From positions 1 through 45,491 of the forward strand of contig JANOPZ010000030.1 in the NCBI GenBank assembly GCA_031422195.1: a DNA stretch of 45,491 nucleotides, written 5' to 3'. Under the pieces are notes generated by a model, which was not told where the DNA came from, ran no database searches, and saw only the letters and a list, made by a program, of their open reading frames with translations. Positions within the stretch are counted from its first letter, which is position 1, and each line of letters starts with the position of its first letter. The position numbers were made by a program, and so were the translations under genes. Shown in pieces: positions 40,767 to 45,491 of this stretch. The DNA is from JALOTE01 sp031422195 (lineage in GTDB: Bacteria > Pseudomonadota > Alphaproteobacteria > Rhizobiales > Rhizobiaceae).

Positions 40767-42029
40767 ATGCGCAGAGTCGTCGTCACCGGTCTTGGTCTAT
40801 TATCACCGCTTGCCATGGGCTATGAACGCTCTTGGCAACGGCTTCTGGCTGGCACCAGCGGTGCGGCTACCGTTCATGGGTTTGAATATTCAGACCTCGC
40901 ATGCACTATCGCGAACCAAATTCCGCGCGGTGATGGCACAGATGGCACATTTAGCCCCGATGCTTTTCTTGAGCCAAAAGAACAACGGAAAATTGGCGAT
41001 TTTATTCTTTATGGCATTGCCGCCGCTGATGAAGCCTTAAAAGACTCTGGCTGGGAGCCTAAGACCGACGACGAAAAATATGCTACTGGCGTAATGATCG
41101 GTTCGGGCATAGGCGGTATTTCCGGTATTTACGACACTTCACTGTTGCTTGCTGAAAAAGGTCCGCGCCGCGTTTCTCCTTTCTTCATTCCGGGCAATAT
41201 CATCAACATGGTGTCTGGTCAGGTATCCATCCGGAACGGTCTAAAAGGCCCGAATCATGCTGTTGTTACAGCCTGCTCGACTGGTGCGCATGCCATTGGT
41301 GATGCAGCGCGTTTGATTATGTTTGGCGACGCTGACGTGATGCTGGCAGGTGGTGCTGAAGCACCGGTCAACCGCTTGTCGCTCGCTGGCTTTGCGGCCT
41401 GCCGGGCACTGTCAACCTCTTATAATGACAACCCAACTGAAGCATCGCGACCGTGGGATTTAGCCCGTGACGGCTTTGTAATGGGTGAGGGCGCAGGCGT
41501 TGTCGTGCTCGAGGAACTTGAGCATGCCAAAGCCCGTGGCGCAAAAATCTATGCGGAAATCGTTGGCTATGGCCTGACAGGCGATGCCCACCACATTACC
41601 GCGCCGCCGGAAGATGGCGAAGGCGCATTCCGATGCATGACCAATGCTTTGCGTCATGCCAAAATTGCACCCGCCAATATTGATTACATTAATGCCCATG
41701 GCACATCGACAATGGCCGACACCATTGAGCTTGGCGCGGTTGAACGTCTGGTTGGCGATGCCGCTTCCAAAATTTCGATGTCATCGACAAAATCGTCAAT
41801 TGGCCATTTGCTGGGTGCGGCGGGTGCAGCCGAAGCTATTTTTTCAATTCTCGCCATCCGCGATCAGATTGCCCCACAAACCCGCAATTTGCACAACCCG
41901 GCCAAGGAAACACAAATCGACCTTGTCCCGCAAACGCCGCGTAAGCGAAACATTGATGTTGTGCTTTCAAATTCATTTGGCTTTGGCGGCACCAACGCGT
42001 CTTTGGTTTTCCGGGGCTATAACGGCTAG
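40767..42029 (+). CDS. fabF: Beta-ketoacyl-[acyl-carrier-protein] synthase II
   Basis: Condenses malonyl-ACP with acyl-ACP to elongate fatty acids. The Cys-His-His triad is visible: catalytic Cys in VTACSTGAHA, His in NAHGTSTMADT and His in SIGHLLGAAGA. The 420-residue protein begins MRRVVVTGLGLLSPL. It is the last of the acpP-fabF pair; I see no mltG or other genes that often follow in related clusters. Confidence 0.96.
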   Translation: MRRVVVTGLGLLSPLAMGYERSWQRLLAGTSGAATVHGFEYSDLACTIANQIPRGDGTDGTFSPDAFLEPKEQRKIGDFILYGIAAADEALKDSGWEPKTDDEKYATGVMIGSGIGGISGIYDTSLLLAEKGPRRVSPFFIPGNIINMVSGQVSIRNGLKGPNHAVVTACSTGAHAIGDAARLIMFGDADVMLAGGAEAPVNRLSLAGFAACRALSTSYNDNPTEASRPWDLARDGFVMGEGAGVVVLEELEHAKARGAKIYAEIVGYGLTGDAHHITAPPEDGEGAFRCMTNALRHAKIAPANIDYINAHGTSTMADTIELGAVERLVGDAASKISMSSTKSSIGHLLGAAGAAEAIFSILAIRDQIAPQTRNLHNPAKETQIDLVPQTPRKRNIDVVLSNSFGFGGTNASLVFRGYNG

Positions 42030-42212
42030 AGTCTGCAGGAGTTTTTTCCCTGCTTTGCTGATAGGCCTCTCAAGAAAGCCGCAACTCAGTGGCAAGAACA
42101 GCTAATACCAAGCACTCCGGTATCGGGAATGAGGATAGCGTGGTAAATCTCGCCAAATCTTTCCGACAAACACCTTGCGCCGCTACAATCTGTCAGCTAT
42201 TGCCACGACAGT

Positions 42213-42289
<77 letters not shown>

Positions 42290-42347
42290 TTTTTCCACAA
42301 ATGACAATATGCTTGCACAGGTTTCAACCGCATGACACCTGTTGCGC

Positions 42348-45026
42348 ATGATGTCTTCTGTCCAATCTCTTCTTAAATCACATGAATGGTCCCTGGGCAC
42401 ACGGTTTGCCGAGAGCACGATGGCTTTCGACTTGGTTGGCCCCGGCGCTGTCTGGGATGAAACCTACCGTTACCTTTCCGGCACGCCAACTGAACGCCTT
42501 AGAACCCTGAAACTTGCAGCCATGAAGGCGTTTTGGCTTGAAACGCTGGGGGGTAAAAAACGTGAATTGATCGGCAGAAACTGGAGCCTTTTTGCTGATT
42601 GGTGTCTTAAAACCGCACTTAAGGAAGCTTGGAACCTCCCCGCTTATGCCAAGTTCACAAAAGGTGATTTAACACCCGAGGGTGCGGTTCCTGGCCTATT
42701 TGTGCTTGGCCTTGGCAAACTGGGTGGCTTCGATCTCAACTTTTCCTCCGACGTTGATTTGATAGCATTTTTTGATATCGAAAGCTTAAATGTGCCAGAA
42801 AACGATGGACGCGGTTATGTTACTGCCCGGGTGCTACGCGATATGGGCAAGATTCTTGGCAATAATTCAGGTGAGCCCACTTGGCGTGTTGATTGGCGGT
42901 TGCGGCCTGATCCTTCGATGACAGATTTATCGATGTCAGCTGAAGCCGGCCTTTCCTACTTTCATTTTCAATCAGAACCGTGGCGACGGCTTGCAATGAT
43001 GAAAGCCCGCGTTGTCGCAGGTGATTTGGCTGCTGGCGCCCGTTTTATGAATGATCTCAAACCATTTTTGTGGCGCAAAAGCCTTGATTTCCGCATGATC
43101 GACGAAATTTCTGAACTTAAATCGCGCATTCGCAATGAAAATCCGGATATCGCTGAGCATTCAGCTGACAGCGATGATTTGAGCACCGCCGATAATTTCC
43201 ACTTCAAACTTGATCGCGGCGGCATTCGCGAAATTGAATTTATTGCCAATGCGTTGCAATTGGTTTGGGGCGGGCGGAAGCCGCAATTGCGTGTTACGCA
43301 TACTGAAACTGCACTTCAAGAGTTAAGTCAGGCCGGCCTATTGGACGTTGATAAGGCCAAGCGGCTTGTCGCCGCCTACCATTTGTTCCGCGGGCTGGAA
43401 AATGCAGTTCAAGGCCTGTCAAATGCGCAGGAATACCGCGTGCCGAAGACATTGAATGAGCGCAATTTGATTGCCGCACTTGTGGGTTTTAGCGATTGGA
43501 AATTGGCTGAAAAGCAGATCATTTTTGAACGCGCGTTTGTACACGATGCGTTTCAGAATCTTTTTAACGGTGCCGAAGAAGCTGTGCCCGCACCGGCAAC
43601 CCTCCAAATGAAACTCAACAAAGAAAGCGTTCTTATCATTGAAGAATGGCGTGCTGGCTTTGTGCGCTGCGGCGTTACTGGAGACATGCGGGCGGCACTG
43701 CGCCATCTGCCAGACTCAATTTTAGCGGCATTGCCAGCGCGCAGCAGCCCTGATGTTGCAATTGCTGCGCTTGATGCATTCTTCCGGCAATTGCCACCGG
43801 GAGGGCAATATTTGTCTCTGATGGCAGCCCAGCCGCAGTTTTTGGCGGATATTGTGGAACCTATCGTCACCGGTGGTTGGGCCGCTCGATTAATGGCGCA
43901 AACCCCACACGTTGCTGACAGTTTGATTGAACGTCGCGGTGATCTTACAACAAACATTGTGCCAAAGCTCGATGATGTTGCGTTTCTAAATTCGGAGCGG
44001 GATTATGAAGCCCGGCTCGAAGCATTCCGCGCTTTGGTCAATGAGCGCGTGTTTCTGACATGTTTGGCATTTCAGCGGGGCCTCATGGGCCACACTGAAG
44101 CCACCCGCGCTCTAACCGGCATTGCAGAAATTGCGCTGACCATCGGGTGCCGACTTGTGGCCGACGAGTATTTCGAAGGCAAATTTTTGACGGCAATCGA
44201 AATGCCAATTGCAATTCTGGCGATGGGCAAGTTTGGGCTGGCCGAACTCACGCCCGGCTCTGACTTGGATTTGGTTTATTTAGCCCGCGAAGACGCAGAT
44301 CTTGACACGGCGAACCGTTTTGCACGGCGGCTTTCAACCGCGCTTGGCACCAAAATGCGTGGCGGTGTGGTTTATGAGATTGATACCCGCCTTCGCCCTT
44401 CCGGTAATGCCGGCCCGCCCGTGCTCCGGCTTTCAACGCTGGAAAAACACCAAATGGAACGCGCCAATACGTGGGAGCATTTGGCACTGGTGCCTGCACG
44501 TTTGGTCTTTGGTGGCGCACAAAAGGCTGCAGCATTTGAAGCTGTAAAGGCTTCGGCTCTGGGCCGTCCGCGAAACAAAACTCAGTCTGCGCGAGATGCC
44601 CATAAAATGCTGGCCCGCCTGCGTGAGCACCGCATCAAACCTGCTGGCAAAAATGTGCTTGCCATTAAACTGCGTCCTGGCGGGTTGATGGAAGCTGAAT
44701 ATTTGGCAGCATTTTTATCGCTGCAAGCTGGCCGCTCGGTTTACGATCACCCGGAACTGATGCCGGAAGCCTTGATTGATGCGTTAACGCTTTGGCGACA
44801 TTTACAACTCATCGCGCGGACGCTTGGCGTTGAAGACCAAGTTATCATTGACCCTCAAAACATTATCTCAAGACTGCCGGTGGCTTTACAGACAGTCGAT
44901 TTATTTGCCGATATGGATGCCAAGGCCCATGGTGTTCTCGCATTGATCAACGACATCATCATTCGGCCGTCCGGCCTCAAAGGCAATGCGCTTGTGGTTT
45001 GGGAAGAAGGGCCGATCATTGATTAA
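42348..45026 (+). CDS. glnE: Bifunctional glutamine synthetase adenylyltransferase/adenylyl-removing enzyme
   Basis: Adenylylates and deadenylylates glutamine synthetase in response to PII. Both nucleotidyltransferase domains are present: the N-terminal adenylyl-removing domain with GLGKLGGFDLNFSSDVDL and the C-terminal adenylyltransferase domain with AMGKFGLAELTPGSDLDLVYL. RVDWRLRP and YEIDTRLRPSG are the linked motifs. At 892 residues it is shorter than the usual 940-990, and the shortfall appears to be at the N-terminus: only about 55 residues precede the region that normally lies near residue 100. Starts at 42342 (TTG), 42348 and 42351 (ATG) are all possible; no strong ribosome binding site was seen. 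It follows tRNA-Pro directly. Confidence 0.9.
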   Translation: MMSSVQSLLKSHEWSLGTRFAESTMAFDLVGPGAVWDETYRYLSGTPTERLRTLKLAAMKAFWLETLGGKKRELIGRNWSLFADWCLKTALKEAWNLPAYAKFTKGDLTPEGAVPGLFVLGLGKLGGFDLNFSSDVDLIAFFDIESLNVPENDGRGYVTARVLRDMGKILGNNSGEPTWRVDWRLRPDPSMTDLSMSAEAGLSYFHFQSEPWRRLAMMKARVVAGDLAAGARFMNDLKPFLWRKSLDFRMIDEISELKSRIRNENPDIAEHSADSDDLSTADNFHFKLDRGGIREIEFIANALQLVWGGRKPQLRVTHTETALQELSQAGLLDVDKAKRLVAAYHLFRGLENAVQGLSNAQEYRVPKTLNERNLIAALVGFSDWKLAEKQIIFERAFVHDAFQNLFNGAEEAVPAPATLQMKLNKESVLIIEEWRAGFVRCGVTGDMRAALRHLPDSILAALPARSSPDVAIAALDAFFRQLPPGGQYLSLMAAQPQFLADIVEPIVTGGWAARLMAQTPHVADSLIERRGDLTTNIVPKLDDVAFLNSERDYEARLEAFRALVNERVFLTCLAFQRGLMGHTEATRALTGIAEIALTIGCRLVADEYFEGKFLTAIEMPIAILAMGKFGLAELTPGSDLDLVYLAREDADLDTANRFARRLSTALGTKMRGGVVYEIDTRLRPSGNAGPPVLRLSTLEKHQMERANTWEHLALVPARLVFGGAQKAAAFEAVKASALGRPRNKTQSARDAHKMLARLREHRIKPAGKNVLAIKLRPGGLMEAEYLAAFLSLQAGRSVYDHPELMPEALIDALTLWRHLQLIARTLGVEDQVIIDPQNIISRLPVALQTVDLFADMDAKAHGVLALINDIIIRPSGLKGNALVVWEEGPIID

Positions 45027-45107
45027 TGAAGAGCGATCATTTGCCCGATTGATTTTGCTTCAATTTATCGGCAAATGGGGAAACGCAGATTTGACACGGA
45101 TAGATCT

Positions 45108-45413
45108 ATGCTCGCCCGTATTTACAGCCCAGCAAACAGCGCCATGCAATCTGGCAAAGGCAAAGCCGGTTTATGGCTGTTAGAATACGTGCCAGAAATA
45201 GCCAAGTCCATTGATCCTTTGATGGGTTACACATCATCGTCTGACATGATGGCGCAAGTTAAGTTGAAGTTTGAAAGCAAGCAGGGCGCGATAGCCTATG
45301 CCGAGAAAAACGGCATTCCATTCCGCGTTGAAGAACCTAAAATGACCACGCGCCGCAAAATGTCATATTCAGATAATTTCGCTTTTGGCAAAAAGCAGCC
45401 ATGGACCCACTAA
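45108..45413 (+). CDS. NDUFS4-like NADH dehydrogenase accessory subunit (ETC complex I subunit family)
   Basis: A 101-residue protein of the family that includes mitochondrial NDUFS4/AQDQ, found in many alphaproteobacteria as a complex I accessory subunit. Matching pieces are LARIYSPANSAMQSGKGKA, WLLEYVPE, PLMGYTSSSDMMAQVKLKF, AIAYAEKNGIPFRVEEP and KMSYSDNFAFGKKQPWTH. The ATG at 45108 is used as family members start here; an in-frame ATG 11 codons upstream would add a basic stretch. The stop lies inside the first unit of a 3 x 16-bp tandem repeat. Confidence 0.88.
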   Translation: MLARIYSPANSAMQSGKGKAGLWLLEYVPEIAKSIDPLMGYTSSSDMMAQVKLKFESKQGAIAYAEKNGIPFRVEEPKMTTRRKMSYSDNFAFGKKQPWTH

Positions 45414-45450
45414 AATATGGACTCACTAAAATATGCACTCACTAAGTTTT
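45403..45450. repeat. Three 16-bp tandem repeats between the NDUFS4-like gene and tRNA-Arg
   Basis: GGACCCACTAAAATAT, GGACTCACTAAAATAT and GCACTCACTAAGTTTT run head-to-tail. The first unit contains the stop codon of the NDUFS4-like gene (CAC TAA) and the last ends one base before the tRNA-Arg 5' end. Units 1 and 2 differ at one position, so the duplication is recent. Confidence 0.85.
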
Positions 45451-45491
45451 GGCCCCGTAGCTCAACTGGATAGAGCACCCGCCTTCTAAGC
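45451..45491 (+). tRNA. tRNA-Arg, anticodon TCT, 5' part only
   Basis: The visible 5' half reads GGCCCCG for the acceptor arm, TA, the D arm GCTCAACTGGATAGAGC, and an anticodon loop CTTCTAA with anticodon TCT (Arg, AGA). The rest lies beyond the window end. Confidence 0.92.

Noticed and set aside
42030..42212. Terminator after fabF
   Set aside because: The best hairpin (GCAGG/CCTGC around a T-run) has only a 5-bp stem with the T-run inside the loop rather than after it.
45027..45107. Hairpin ATTTGCC..GGCAAAT after glnE as a terminator
   Set aside because: The stem is interrupted by a bulge and is not followed by a T-run; it may be a chance dyad.

Overview
The window is a stretch of chromosome from an alphaproteobacterium, most likely a member of the Hyphomicrobiales (Rhizobiales). 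The evidence is gene content and order: rpoZ-rsh-acpS-lepB-rnc-era-recO; rpsF-rpsR-DUF2232-rplI followed by dnaB-alr-radA-cvpA-purF; fabD-fabG next to rpsF; an Atm1-type exporter near psd-pssA; cysS near cimA; a bifunctional SpoT-type Rsh; and a mitochondrial-type NDUFS4 homologue. I cannot name the genus from sequence alone. No phage, plasmid, CRISPR array or insertion sequence was found.

Layout. Positions 1-6816: a NYN-domain gene (cut by the window edge) diverges from rpoZ, followed by stringent response, lipid cofactor, protein export, RNA processing and repair genes, all on the plus strand. Positions 6822-10773: a compact minus-strand run with a Nudix hydrolase, three uncharacterised proteins (two exported), YgfZ, an HD hydrolase and a tyrosine phosphatase. 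Positions 10813-14831: an SRAP/HMCES-type DNA-protein crosslink gene, a LysE-type exporter, a 54-residue small ORF, cysS, and a DUF559 nuclease gene whose 5' end is fused to an inverted pair of palindromic repeats. Positions 14849-21552: citramalate synthase, GFA protein, RarD, an exported glycerophosphodiesterase, LOG protein and a LysM protein. Positions 21622-26877: an ArsR regulator coupled to an Atm1-type ABC exporter, an SDR, a ParDE toxin-antitoxin pair, then psd-pssA for phosphatidylethanolamine synthesis. Positions 26862-36352 (minus strand): SDR, purF, cvpA, radA, alr, dnaB, then the ribosomal operon rpsF-rpsR-DUF2232-rplI. Positions 36609-42029: a HigBA-like toxin-antitoxin pair, then fabD-fabG, a divergent membrane protein/MarR pair, acpP and fabF. 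Positions 42213-45491: tRNA-Pro(TGG), glnE, the NDUFS4-like subunit, and a tRNA-Arg(TCT) cut by the window end.

Most of the window is conserved housekeeping DNA. The accessory material is small: two toxin-antitoxin modules, the DUF559 element with its repeats, and the MarR/membrane gene pair inserted in the fatty-acid cluster. The strongest unexplained signals are non-coding: the repeat pair that seems to supply the Shine-Dalgarno sequence of the DUF559 gene, a perfect 22-bp palindrome between the membrane protein and marR, an inverted repeat that could sequester the ribosome binding site of the glycerophosphodiesterase, palindromes overlapping the starts of arsR and parD, and two short tandem repeats (5 x 12 bp and 3 x 16 bp). 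I found no clear multi-gene system that is wholly new; these are best read as local regulatory or mobile-repeat structures.
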